From: Batillaria attramentaria
Lineage: Eukaryota; Mollusca; Gastropoda; Batillariidae
NCBI GenBank assembly: GCA_018292915.2
Contig: JACVVK020000015.1
Span: 3,033,001-3,097,000 of the forward strand
Direction of reading: 5' to 3'
DNA: 64,000 nt
Shown here: positions 25,156 through 36,769 of the stretch, piece after piece
How positions within the stretch are numbered: position 1 is the first letter of the stretch
Layout: each line of letters begins with the position of its first letter
The notes under the pieces: model-generated
Seen by the model: the letters and a program-made list of their open reading frames with translations, nothing else
Databases searched by the model: none
What the model was told of the DNA's origin: nothing
Made by a program: the position numbers and the translations under genes

Positions 25156-25213
25156 CTTCAACACGGCTGCCGCCCGGCTTGTGATGGTTTGAGGGTGCAG
25201 ACTCCATTTCCAT
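25156..25213 (-). CDS. candidate first coding exon, gene unknown
   Basis: On the minus strand an ATG with G at -3 and G at +4 opens 19 codons (MEMESAPSNHHKPGGSRVE) plus one base, followed by the donor G|GTAAGAAG. It ends in phase 1, like the candidates at 2651-2693 and 31990-32041. The upstream DNA, 25214-26170, is CpG-rich and could be a promoter. No homologous protein is recognised and no downstream exon was found, so function is unknown. An in-frame ATG two codons inside could equally serve as the start. Confidence 0.4.
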
Positions 25214-26170
25214 TACCGGCTGGGGGTGAGAAACTGCTAGTGTGGTGGTTGCAGCAAGGTCTCGAGACACTGTGAATAACTCCGTGTGTCCGCCTCAGAC
25301 TGACTGTAGTGTGTACGTCTCTACTACAAAACTGGGTTTACAATCCCTTGGGCGTTGGTCCGTCACGTCGACGAGAGACTAATTAAAAGAAATTAAGAAG
25401 CTGATGACGAGCTAACAGCAGCTACAACACGACGGCGATGAGTGCCCTCGCAGCTGACCACTGTGCACTGTCAGTGAGTACAAGACGGTGCCTACAAGGG
25501 GGTAAAACTAAATGAGCCTGGAATGCCAGGCCTTCGCTCGTCAGCCGACTCTGCTAGACCAGCGGGTGGAGAGAGTGCAGTGTCGGCTCGTTCAGGTTCG
25601 TCTGAGAGTGAACGAGGATGCTAGCCAGCGGATGAACCGAACCTTCTCCTCAGATATGCAGCCGCAGTAGTGTGTAAACCGTTTCTACTACCACCGCGCA
25701 ACAGGCATGCACGCTAGTACGCGGAACAGAGACCAGCGAATTCCGCTAGCGCTGTAGCTGGTGTTGGTGTATGTGGCGCGGTAGATCAGTGTTGCACTGG
25801 GCGCTGGCGGCGGCGGTGGTGGTGAACTATGATGCTGAAAGCCTCGCCATGTCAGTGAACAGACAACGCAGCGAGTCGCCCTCCGCTAACCAGAAGAGCC
25901 TGCTATCAGCGATAACATCGAGATAAAACGGGCAGTGCAGAAAGCGTTTGATGATGCCGCGGTGGTTGAGAAACGTTTACGAAACCATCCGACTATTTCC
26001 ATACGAGATATTATGAGGCTCTGCACCTGCGTTATTGCGGGGGTGAAGTTGACTACACGCACAGGTGTAAATGGTGATGCTCCCTAGCATATATCACAGC
26101 CAAATCAGATAAACAGTGTACTCAGTAAAAGCAATGCTAACTGGAGGAGATAACTGCCACGCGGAAAGCA
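25214..26170. other. CpG-rich block upstream of a candidate exon
   Basis: CpG and GC content are clearly above the neighbouring AT-rich DNA, with CGGCGGCGG around 25808-25818. It contains no open frame with protein-like composition. It is a plausible promoter or CpG island for the minus-strand exon that begins at 25213. Confidence 0.4.
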
Positions 26171-26323
26171 GACTGTTATTAGTAAACACTGACTGGTAAA
26201 TCGACAAATGCCGTTCGCTCAGTTATACCAACCGCCGGAATGGCAATCCGCCAGGGCAACTAAGAATTTAAAAAAAAAAAGAAGCCTGTCGGCTCCGGGG
26301 ACATTGTGCAGACGGGGATCAGT

Positions 26324-26342
26324 TTGGGGGGGGGGGGGGGGG
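26324..26342. repeat. poly-G run
   Basis: About 19 consecutive G. The surrounding 26200-27140 is otherwise featureless, with T/TG-rich patches at 26555-26590. Confidence 0.9.
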
Positions 26343-27147
26343 ATAAAAACAGACCCCACTTTAACTCAGCTGTCGATGCCACTTCAGTACCAGAACCAGT
26401 ACAACTGTCTTAAATGACTAAATTGTAGAAGGATTGAAAATACACCTGTACAAACTTCAGTTTCACTGACTGAACTGCAACAGCTTTTTGTGTTATTGTA
26501 ATTTCAACTGACTCAGTGAATGCCAGGCCAGCAATGCAAAACATAAATAAATACTTTTTTTTTGTGTGTGTGTGTTTTTTTTTTTAAAAACCCATGCCCG
26601 GATGCAAAATACTGAATTAAAAAAAACTCAAGTAAAACATCAAACGCTGTCACGCGGTACACTATGGGTGTGCGACCAGCAACAAAGGATGCTCACTAGA
26701 CCGTGAATTATACGCGTCACGGTTCCTGGTGGAGTGATGCGTTTGATAATCAGTGTGTAGGGACGACCTAGGCCTCTCTACACTGATCTACGTGTCTCAA
26801 TACAACAGTGAGACCGGAGTCAGCACAGGCTACTGGACGCCATATGCTGACTGATACGGGCGACAGATGTTCTCGAAATGATAGACCTTCACTAAAATAA
26901 CTGGTCATCAAAATCCTCATATACAGTCAGCAGAACTAAACATGCTATAATGGTCTTGCGGTGAAGAAAAATGTATTAGTTTGACTTGGCGAGTGCAACC
27001 CAGCGTGCCCGGCTGCATGTTCAGCACAGAACAGAAGTTCCTAATTTCTCACTTGGGGCAGCTGTCACACCTGGATATGAAAGAAGTAGGTCGAGGACAA
27101 ATTACTTAACAATTGCAAAATCCGGGATGACATTTGGAGTACATACA

Positions 27148-27149
<2 letters not shown>

Positions 27150-27179
<30 letters not shown>
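27150..27179. repeat. (TG)n microsatellite
   Basis: About 15 TG units. Confidence 0.9.
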
Positions 27180-27181
<2 letters not shown>

Positions 27182-27410
27182 CGGTCCGAAACACCTGCAA
27201 GAGTGATTTAAAAGATGACAGAAAGCAAACACTGGCCGCTGCTTTTTGTTTCCTTGTGCTTACGAAATCACATTTTCCCTGTGCTGACCATGCCCTATGC
27301 TAGCGTTTGGCATGTTTTATGTTTTATGAGACCACAAAGCAATGTTCCACTTTTGGAAATTTTATAAATTTCTTATCTTATACTATGCAGTATTGTCCAA
27401 TGAGACGTGG

Positions 27411-27580
27411 ATGGGTGGGTGTTTGGGGGTTAAACATCCTTTTCCACCAAACACAAGTAATATCAAACAGGGGAATGAAGAAAAACCCAGCACATATTAC
27501 TTGGCTTCCAGTCACGATTCAAACTCACAACCCAAGCATTGAAAGTCCAGGGTGCTACCATGCAGCTATCCCTGCTCCCC
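27411..27580 (-). mobile_element. tRNA-derived SINE, older copy
   Basis: On the minus strand the A-box region is decayed (ATAGCTGCATGGTAGCACC) and the B-box reads GTGAGTTTGAATCG. The body (TTGATATTACTTGTGTTTGG, TGGAAAAGGATGTTTAAC) and CACCCACC tail are still clear. C-to-T changes at CpG positions make this the oldest full copy in the window. Confidence 0.75.
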
Positions 27581-28081
27581 TCCACTGATCCGACGAGCGA
27601 GTAAGAAGGTGTATAATTATAAGGTGAAGGGAAACAACACGCACTGCAGGCGAGAGAACCATACCTGAACCATAACGAGATCTGCCATCTTACTCCTAGG
27701 TCTAAGGAGAGCAGCACTGAAAAAGAAATCATGTGGAAGAGGAGAGGCACTAAAAGGGGTGGGGTGGGGGGGGGGAGGTGGTTAGCATACTTAAACTTAA
27801 AGATAATGTGACATTACTGTTATAAATAAATGTCACACGTTTGCATAACTACACCTTGAAAAAAATCATGTCCCTGGTTAAATTATTAACAAGCGTATCA
27901 CATTATCACTGTGGAAGACATCAGTATCTATTTTAAACTCATGACTGTGTTTACTGCCCGTCCCCAGTATGTTTAGAGTTTATTTGTTGAGATTTTCATA
28001 TTTGGGCTTACGTACTCCTCAGCTGTGTCATGTCCGCTATGCCCTTGCCATCTTTTAGTTTTAGTTTAGATTTCGTTAGTA

Positions 28082-28162
28082 GCATAGTATTAGACTTGGA
28101 CATCACACATTACGTTAGGATCTGTGTTTAATATGTATGGATTTATATGTCTAGATAAATTA

Positions 28163-28201
<39 letters not shown>

Positions 28202-28263
28202 CCAGAAGAAAATTTTCTGCCATCGACAGACAATAAAGTTATATTGAATTGAATTGAATTGAA
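28082..28263 (+). mobile_element. microsatellite-carrying repeat family W, full copy
   Basis: Collinear with 24395-24627 but with a shorter TG array (about 18 units). The two copies share the whole left arm with only two or three differences, so they are recent relative to the SINE copies. Confidence 0.85.
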
Positions 28264-28888
28264 GACCTGACTGCAAAATCTTAATCAGATTAATTTTGTG
28301 CACACATTTGCATTATGCAATTTCCACTGGTATCAGAGAACTGTGCATTTTCCATAAATAGAGAACTGGAACCAGCCCAGTCGAATACTGTACCAGACAA
28401 CCACACTGCCATAATCAAAGCTTTCAATAATATATTGAGCGTAATGGAGAATACTCATCACTCCAAACAACCCTCTGGCATTCCCATTTTCAATTCCCTA
28501 ATGCATTAGCCATTAAATAGCAGTCACCTCATTACAGCCATAAACAGGAATACGTCACTGATGATGGAGGGTCTATAATAGAAGGGAGATGGACTGGGAG
28601 TCAGATTACAGCAAAAAAAAAAATCAATAGTGCCACAAGCAGTCAGATGCAATCTGTGTTGCCTGTGATCTTACTATATCAAGTGGAATCCAGCTGGCTG
28701 TCAATATTAAGGTATTTATCTGACCTAACTTCGTGCAGGGATGGTGAATCTCAAGATTAATTAGAGAAAATGTATACCGGTGTACATGTAATAATTGAAA
28801 AAACCAACCAAAACCAACCCACTTTGGTCAGTAATAGACACCCTCTACCCCCCCCCCCTCAACACACACACACCAATTTTTTTTTTCT

Positions 28889-29232
28889 AACCTATGTAGC
28901 CTTTTTTTTTTTGGGGGGGGGGGGGGGGGGTAAAGTATTCTTTTTTTGTTTGTTTGTACATACATGTATAATGATTTGCGGCTATCAGAGCAAACTGGAT
29001 ATAAACTCGAGGCTTAGCTGATTACACTGACCGTGTTCAATGTTCGGGTATAACACATGATAACCTATGTTGCCCTTTTTTTTTTTCTTTTTCTTTTTTT
29101 TTTTTCAAAAGTTTTCGGTTTTTTTGGTACATGTATTTAATGATTTGCGGCTATCATAGCAAACTGGATATAAACTCGAGGCTTAGCTGATTACATTGAC
29201 CTGTTCAATGTCCGGTATAACACATGATTACC
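28889..29232 (+). repeat. direct duplication of about 172 bp
   Basis: TAACCTATGT(A/T)GCC plus a T run begins at 28889 and 29062. Both copies continue through ATGATTTGCGGCTATCA, GCAAACTGGATATAAACTCG, AGGCTTAGCTGATTACA and TATAACACATGAT. The first copy contains a poly-G run and TTTG units where the second has TTTC/T. Confidence 0.9.
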
Positions 29233-29959
29233 TTGGTACAAGTCGTAGTAAAGTCTAAGACACGATAGGAAATACAAGCATATAATGGTCAGTACGAGGT
29301 ATCTGAAATGCTGGCTAACAACCATGTATCTATCTCAAACCTCCAACGCCTTACTGGACTTAGTGAGCACACACAGTAACCCTTCACCTTCTGAGGTCAG
29401 CCAGCCATTTTGCTCAGGTGAACTCAAGGGTGCCTAACACAGGCCAGCCTGCATTCCAGTTATCTTGTGAGTGTTCATAATGACCATTTTACAGGTAGAT
29501 GCTCACGTGAAAAGTGCCACGCTCCTAAAAAAATATTTTAAAATATTACCAGTAAGTACTTACCAGGAGTACACATGCTCATGTAGTCCTGTTTTTGTTG
29601 TTGTTGTTGTTGTTTTTTTTAAGGGGGGGGGGGATGTTACTACTGTACCAGTTATATATAAGCACATTAACATCCTATTTCCATATTGCAGAACATTTGG
29701 ACGACACGTTTGAACATGAAAACTGTGCATGGTTCACTGACAAAACCCTCTCTACCTGAAGTCGAAGACAGATGACTTGGGCTCAGTTTCTTTAACTTCA
29801 GAGGGATGCAAACATACATGTATGTATACATGTATGTAATGGAAATGGAAAGCTTCAACTTTAAACACCTGAGCAGAGTAAAATTCACACAGCTGCAAGT
29901 TTGATAAACATTCTGGGAAGTGATCCAAAATGATTTTTTTTCCCCCTCAAAGTAAAATC

Positions 29960-29961
<2 letters not shown>

Positions 29962-30022
<61 letters not shown>
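29962..30022. repeat. (TG)n microsatellite with a short GA tail
   Basis: About 30 TG units followed by GAGAGACAGAGAAAGAGAGA. Confidence 0.95.
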
Positions 30023-30024
<2 letters not shown>

Positions 30025-30111
30025 AGACAGAGAAAGAGAGACAGGCAGGCAAACAGTCAAGTAATTGTAACATCACTGCAGTAAGGTTGTAAGGGTGAAA
30101 CAGATACAGTA

Positions 30112-30114
<3 letters not shown>

Positions 30115-30207
<93 letters not shown>
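30115..30207. repeat. (AT)n microsatellite
   Basis: About 46 AT units with a TATATTATATTA interruption near 30167-30183. This is the only long AT array seen in the window. The following 30210-31140 shows nothing recognisable. Confidence 0.95.
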
Positions 30208-30210
<3 letters not shown>

Positions 30211-31154
30211 TTTCCACATCTTGTAGGTCAAGAGCTGCTTAACATACATAATCACAACTACTAAGGCATGACACAAGCCAACTGACACTGCCTCGAAGTT
30301 TGACAGGCCAGCTTCTTCACCCTTTTCCGCCAATTCAAGTAACAGTACATGTGAAAAGCTGATCTACCTATCAGGAAAATCTGTTCAATCCTTCAACATT
30401 GTCAACAATACACACCCACCCAATTTAAAGGCCTCCGGCCTCTCAGGAACTCGCTGTACCTCCTCCATTCTGTTTGACTCCATCTTGGTATAGTTGCTTG
30501 CCATTCCAATGTCACACACCTACTTCACGCTTAGAGTGTTAGACCAGCCTCTGTATATAACTGATCAACATCCGCGTTGCCACTGCTATTGCATATGCAT
30601 CCGTACTCAAGCAGCTAACTGTATTATATGACCCACAATGAGCACGTAGCACATGACCTGTACGACTGAGTGTATGAATGACTGTGTTAAGTAAGAGTAA
30701 AGATAGTGTAGGGCTCTCTATCAGCGACGCAGTACTAGTGTAACTGTGTAATTGTCTGTAGCTGTTCTTAATCTCCCAGAGACTCGATGTAGATTATGCC
30801 AGCACATGACTATGACCGACGTGTATTCTAGCCAGCTTTAGATCTGACAGTGTATGGGAAATCCGGCATGTATACAACATCATGTGACTGCGATTAACAT
30901 GTCTCCTGCATTGCAACATCCCCATTAGAAAACACTGTCACACACACACTGACGTGTGAGCTTGTGCTTCGGGGCACATTATAGTATGCAAAACTTTAAA
31001 ATCATAACCGGTTTTGTCCGACAGGGTACATTTATATAGGTGTAGGCATAGGAGCAACTGGCCCTGAAGCTTTATATGCCCTGTCATGTAACTCAAAGAA
31101 AGGGTATGTAATATTAAGGCACAGGTTCAACATTTACGACTACTCCTCATACAT

Positions 31155-31537
31155 CGGTCCTACTAATTACCGAAAACAACGAAACGACCGAAAACAACCG
31201 AAAACAACTCTTATTACGGATATAACGCAGTTCAAACATAGAAATAACAACACACAAACATGATTAAAGGTGAAAAAAGTGGCCTTAAAAAAAGCTAAAA
31301 GAAAAAAAAAGGTGATATTGCAGAAAATAACCAGTCCGGACCAGAGTCGCTTCCCTTGGGAGACACGTTCATTTCGTCCTGTTCTCTTGGAGTGAATAAG
31401 TACTTTTTTCCTTTAAACTAGTTTAAGGCCTCTTTTTTCACCTTTAATCATGTTTGTGTGTTGTTATTTCTATGTTTTAACTGCGTTCTACCCGTATTAA
31501 GAGTTGTTTTCGGTTGTTTTCGGTAATTAGTAGGACC
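31155..31537. mobile_element. foldback MITE, Mutator-like by its 10 bp target duplication
   Basis: The left arm starts CGGTCCTACTAATTACCGAA and the right arm ends TTCGGTAATTAGTAGGACC. The arms are inverted repeats of about 120 bases (shared ATAGAAATAACAACACACAA, ACATGATTAAAGGTGAAAAA, GGCCTTAAA). The left arm has about 15 extra bases of CGAAAACAAC repeat. CCTCATACAT flanks both sides (31145-31154 and 31538-31547). A 9-10 bp duplication with long inverted repeats is typical of Mutator-like elements. There is no transposase. Confidence 0.85.
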
Positions 31538-31989
31538 CCTCATACATAGTACAATCTGGAAATTCGGGGCTCCTTGTTGAGGAGAATTTTAAAACTGTTT
31601 CGGGTTCGTGTACATATTACATGTTTTACATGACTGTACTGTATGTTTCTTTGTGTGTTTGGTTTCGCTTTACACACCTTGTGATATGCCACACCCAACT
31701 GAAACTTGTTATGTATGTCTCTGCTTCAAAATATAAACCGTACCCATACTAACGATAAATTCAAGAGTTGCACCGATCGCCATCCACAGTCCGCGATTCT
31801 CAAGTACGAAACTGCAACTAACGGTCCATTTTGGGTTCCCCATGCAAAAAAAAAAAGTTAGTTCTCCGCAGACGTCTAAAAACGCAAATATCGAAACATG
31901 AAGTTCAAGGACGATTTTACATGCTGTCTGCGAGTCCGTGCGCGACAAAATTTTGAACCAAAGTGTAAAAAGGACAAAAATCAACTTAC

Positions 31990-32041
31990 CGGAATCTGGG
32001 CCCATGCCCCTGCGCGATCCGACTTGGTAGCCTTTATCCAT
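31990..32041 (-). CDS. candidate first coding exon, gene unknown
   Basis: On the minus strand an ATG with A at -3 and G at +4 opens 17 codons (MDKGYQVGSRRGMGPDS) plus one base, ending at a consensus donor G|GTAAGTTG. Splice phase is 1. The 290 bases upstream (32042-32330) are CpG-rich and would be 5' UTR and promoter. Reading through the donor gives an 110-codon frame that looks random (hydrophobic and Cys/Phe-rich), which supports splicing at the donor. No downstream exon or homologue is recognised; the gene would run leftwards. Confidence 0.45.
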
Positions 32042-32731
32042 CTTATATCGAACTCTTCAAATCTAGCTCCTACAAAAAATACACACACTGGCCGGATAAC
32101 AGCGATATGCGTCGTCGTTCTGCGTCGGTGACTCGGTGTCGCAAAGAATGTCGCTTGAGGTTGTACGCTACATTGAGTCTAAAAATAGACTCCATTGAGG
32201 TGGCGGCTCGGCGACTCTCGGCAAATTCCGTCATGCGAGGGAGCGTTTCAAAACACTCTCGTGCAACCAAATCCATTCCCGATGCGTGCGACAGAGGAAC
32301 TACAATCATGCAGTTGCGTCATTGAAATAAAGGGTGCCTTTTTCAACAGCCGGGGGTACTTTTCTGACCGCATGCCACCATTTGTAGACATTTCGGTCTT
32401 TCTCAGTTTTACCACTCAGTGACTGATCATCAGTTGGCAGACGGCCCGTTTGCACGGTATGCCCGCCAGACCGTTACTGGGCATTTCAGTCAGTTTATAT
32501 CAGCATAACTATACAACCGGTGATGAAACATTGTCATGTTTTGTTGTTGTTGTTGTGGGGGTTTTTTGTTGTTGGTTTTTTTTGTTTTTTTTTTCAGTAG
32601 GGGCGGCCGGGTAGACTGAGTCCGAGTCAGTTCAGAGCAGTGCAGTACCGCCGCTGTACCAGCTAAACTTCCACTCGACTGACCGTTATCCGTCGCAGAG
32701 CCGGCACTGCAGTCAGTGATATTGCTGACAT

Positions 32732-32733
<2 letters not shown>

Positions 32734-32792
<59 letters not shown>

Positions 32793-32919
32793 CCGGCGCG
32801 CACCGTCACGGCACTGAGTGCCAGTGCATGTGGCGGTCATCATGGTGTGTGTATCAGTCAGTGTGTCATCAGTCGTGTGTGTGTGTGTGTGTGTGCCGAC
32901 GGTGTGTGTGTGTGCCGAC

Positions 32920-32964
<45 letters not shown>

Positions 32965-33036
32965 CGACGGTGTGTGTGTGTGTGTCCCCGGTGTGTGTGT
33001 GTGTGTCAGTGTGTGTGTGTGTGTGTGTGTGCCGAC

Positions 33037-33087
<51 letters not shown>

Positions 33088-33140
33088 CAGTCAGTGCGTG
33101 TGTGTGTGTGCGTCAGTGTGTGTTTGTATCAGTCACTGAG
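32734..33140 (+). repeat. compound (TG)n array with CCGACGG interruptions
   Basis: Long TG arrays at 32734-32788 and 32875-33085 are broken at intervals by GCCGACGGTG and TCCCCGGTG units, so the second block is itself a higher-order repeat. Open frames on the plus strand are Cys-Val strings. A poly-G run follows at 33245-33266. Confidence 0.9.
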
Positions 33141-34417
33141 TGTGTACGCCGGATGTGAAAAGAAACTCGGACGGAGGCGACGACTGATCGCCGGCGCGCG
33201 GGGAGGCCTGACCGGCGAACCGGACTGAGGTCAGTGGAGACGGTGGGGGGGGGGGGGGGGGGGGGCATTTGGGGAGGGGGGGGTATGCAATGACTTAATA
33301 CTTTTCAGAGATAGTCTTGCGGCATCAGTAACTGCATGTCGCAACACCACTGAGGCCGGTGAACTGACGGCCGCCAGTAGGGCCTACCTGCACGGCCCGG
33401 GCGAATGACACTGACTGAGGCAGCACGACACTTTCACGGTTACGGCCGCTTTGGGCTCTTCACCTCTACTGAGATATCTTGCCCATACATATGCCGTGTA
33501 GTCAAAGACAATGCTAAGTAAAATGCAGTTCTTCAAATTTGTCAGCAGTTTCAGCACAGACGGTAAACACTGACTACCGGCCGCCGTCACGGTCGAAACT
33601 GAAGTCGCAATGTCATGTGGACTCGACGTCAGTGCTGACATACTCCGAGTTTAACTGCAAAAGTAAAAAATTAATGTCTTCTCCGTTGTCACTGTGGCTT
33701 CAACTGAGTTTGGGAATTCGACTCAACTGAACCGTCGGCGGCACCACACTGACACGTTCACGTTGTTGTTTTTTTTCCCCCTTGTCAGCCGCGTCACTTA
33801 GTTTCGCCATAGCTGGCGGCTTGAGATTATGACTCAGTGAATCCATCTCCGTCACCCAGTCAAACCAACTGCTTCACTCAGTGAGAGGGTGGGGTGGGGT
33901 GTCACAGTGTTGGGAAGGCCCGGGACGGGTCGGGATAACAGCCTAGTCGGTTGTGGTGCACCTACCGTGACTCTTCCTGCTCGAAGCTTCGCGGCGGGGA
34001 CTCGCGGGACTGTGACGATTTATGAGGTCGTCAGTCTCAACAGCAATGGCATCAGTCGACATGAGGTTTTCCTAGTTTTATATCACACTTCATAACAGTA
34101 TGTACAAGAGGTGTGGCCGGAGTGAATATGATATGTTTGATATCACACCTTCACTATATCGAGTCAGTTCTGATGGTACACCACGAAGACAGGCGCCAGC
34201 TTAAACCTTCTGCACTGTGACACAAGCGGAAGTCAAGGACGGTTTTCAAAGTACATGTAATACATGTAACTCAGCCGGCTGATATGCACATCGTGTTAAA
34301 CGTGAACTAGGTCACTGCGCTGTTTTCACGGCATTGCCGCGTAACTGCAGGGTAATTAAATTCGGCGTAAAGAAACGCACCAGTTGAATACACACGGAAG
34401 AGCCACTGACGCGGCAG

Positions 34418-34442
34418 AGAGAGAGAGAGAGAGAGAGAGAGA
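34418..34442. repeat. (GA)n microsatellite
   Basis: About 12 GA units. Confidence 0.9.
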
Positions 34443-34582
34443 TGTGAACTCAGTCAGTGGACTCTGACTGAATCAGTGAAACTGCTTAAACTTGAGAGAT
34501 TATCATAGGCTGTATGGCCTCTTGCGAATCACTGAGTGCCAGACAACGAGAAGACAGCGTGATCAGAGGGAGAGAAAGAAAT

Positions 34583-34850
34583 CACACACACACACACATA
34601 CGCACGCACGCACGCACCGGTGACTGACACACTCACACGCGCGTTGACGCGCGGCGCGCACCCCGGCACTGCCACGCACGCACGCACGCACACGCACACA
34701 CACACACACACACTGACCACTGTGACACACACACACAGACACTGATTTTCACACTAAAATACACCGTCACTCACCCACACACACACGGACACACACACAC
34801 GGACACACACACACTAGTGACAGATTTTCACACTAAAATACACCGTCACA

Positions 34851-34881
<31 letters not shown>

Positions 34882-34890
34882 GCGCGCGCT
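34583..34890 (-). repeat. (CA)n/(CG)n compound array with a duplicated 35 bp spacer
   Basis: CA and GCAC arrays are interspersed with ACACACGGACACACACAC units. GATTTTCACACTAAAATACA followed by CCGTCAC occurs twice (34743 and 34823), separated by CA repeats. The array ends in about 15 GC units. Confidence 0.9.
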
Positions 34891-35661
34891 CAAGTTCTTC
34901 CAAGACAATGACGGCAGTCCATGAAACACATTGTACTACATAAAGCACTTCGAGTATTTCATCCCTGGACAAACGTCAGTGGATCGTGAAGACAGTACAG
35001 GCATCACTGAGTGACAACAGCAAACAATTCCAAACGCTTTAGACGCAATGCACTGCTACGTCAGTAACCGACTTGAGCGAAAGAAAGGCTATGTACAGTG
35101 GTACCTGAAAACCGGTTCTGGTTCGGTGATGGCACAGGGGCGAGTTCCATGCTACGCTTCTCCGTCACACAAACAGCAGTCACCCAGTTGAATCACGCTT
35201 AACTGACGAGACAGTAGGAATTTACTTGCTCAAACAAATATTAGGTGTCAGTGTAGGCGGAGCCTGTGTGTTGTTTACAAGTATACGAACAAGACTACGA
35301 TAAGACTTTCCGCGTTGTAAAAGAACGCGTCAGTTGTGGGGTTGTGCAATGTACAATATCTTCACACATTACAAACATACTGACGGGCAACCGATCACTG
35401 ATGCACATACTAGAGACACGAGCAATGTGTCAAATTACAGATACGGTTAGTTCCTTCGCATGGTCACACTGAGCCGTCCAGTGCTTGTCGCGGTACATTT
35501 TGAAATACACATACATACATACTACATACGTTGATACATGGGGGCAGGTACATCGGTCACGGCATCAAATTCGGGTCACGCATTTGGGTGCTGTGGAGAC
35601 CGTGTTACCCACTAGATCAAAGACGGTACACGAAATAATATGCTCTGATTGTATAAGCTCT

Positions 35662-35701
35662 TGTGTGTGTGGTGTGTGTGTGTGTGTTGTGTGTGTGTGT
35701 C
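35662..35701. repeat. imperfect (TG)n array
   Basis: TG units interrupted by GGTG and TTGTG. Confidence 0.85.
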
Positions 35702-35854
35702 CGACGGCGTGCTGAAGTCCCGTCATACAGGATTTTGCCTTGCTCACAGCCGGTTGCTCTGGAAGAATGCACCATGCAGCTGGTCCATCTATTAGCCGAC
35801 TGCATGCAGGTCTCATCACTTGTGACGACATAACGGACTTGTCTTCTGCTTAGT

Positions 35855-36030
35855 GTCCGTCTCCCCCCGCCCTCACACTCAACCTTTCCATTTCATGAAC
35901 GCCCATCAAGGCCACACACAAAAAAAGCCCTGAAAGGGTGTCCACTCTAATTAGCCATTCTGACTTGGCTGGGATTGGAACCCAGGACTCCCGAACAACT
36001 GACAGAAGGTCTAACCATAGGAACTGGTGC
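35855..36030 (-). mobile_element. possible second SINE type with a tRNA-like head
   Basis: On the minus strand, TATGGTTAGACCTTCTGTCA and, 30 bases on, CCTGGGTTCCAATCCCAGCC resemble A and B boxes. They are followed by a body AGAGTGGACACCCTTTCAGG. Only one copy is seen here, so membership of a repeat family is not shown. Confidence 0.35.
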
Positions 36031-36545
36031 ACCAAAAGTTTCAATGCGAAGTGAACGGCCAGTGCACACCTGCGATGCTGAAGGATGACACTGCAGGTCA
36101 GTGTACAGTCTTCCTCATTTCAGTGTCAACTGCATGTAGTTATGCCCCTTGGAAGGAGTTGCGGGAAAAATTCCGGTGTATGCATGACATTCGCGTGAAA
36201 GGCACAGACGATCCTTTCAGTTTCAGTGTCTTTTCTTTATTGAATGTTAAATCACACGTACATAATAACAATCAGTTTAAAGAAGAAGAAGAAGAAAAAA
36301 AAAACCAACCTCAAAAACAGATAGCAGAAACTTATCACCTGCTGAATTCAATAGCCAGGAGAACGTCTCAGCACATTTTCCTTCTGGCAAACTGCAGAGG
36401 GCTTCACATCCGCCAGAAAACCATAACCGGACAAATTTATGTTCTGGCTGACTGACAAAGTACAAGCCACTTGTCCGGAATTATGTCGACTATGGTGCAG
36501 AAATGATGGGACATAATAGCCAGGATTTAGTAGGCCTTTGTAAAG

Positions 36546-36694
36546 AGGACTTCGCTGAGCAGCGTAACCCATTTACATGTAAATTAGGCTCACACGGCAG
36601 AGGCCACGAGCTGCAAACGCGCTGCGATTGGCTAATGGCTCCCGTAACGTGCCTAAATTACGTGCAAATGGGTTACGCTGCTCAGCGAAGTCCT
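36546..36694. mobile_element. palindromic MITE, 149 bp
   Basis: AGGACTTCGCTGAGCAGCGT ... at the left is matched by its exact reverse complement at the right for 29 bases, then imperfectly for about 15 more. The central loop is CpG-rich. It lies inside a segment (36455-36790) that resembles 39575-39725. No clear target duplication is visible. Confidence 0.75.
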
Positions 36695-36769
36695 CCGTAC
36701 GAAATCCTACTTAATCTCACTGATGTCCATCTTGGTGAGGAAGTAATCTGACCTGTCAAAATTGAATCG

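Larger units (their letters stand above)
32400..35250. other. CpG-retaining block rich in CACTGA/TCAGTG words
   Basis: Apart from the TG/CA arrays, this region repeats CACTGA, TCAGTG and ACTGACTG many times (for example 33395-33420, 33820-33890, 34440-34480) and keeps its CpGs. No protein-like ORF, tRNA or inverted-repeat element was found in it. Confidence 0.5.

Noticed and set aside
32736..33228. Long Cys-Val and His-Thr open frames across (TG)n/(CA)n arrays
   Set aside because: Dinucleotide repeats lacking stops give open frames in several phases on both strands. The protein composition is that of the repeat only. The same applies at 2500, 7000, 8900, 10270, 12870, 16440, 18000, 19960, 24480, 41600 and 51500.
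36027..36465. Possible transposase fragments on either strand
   Set aside because: Short Cys/His-containing frames here and at 39387-39662 looked faintly like transposase zinc motifs, but no ordered motif set could be found.
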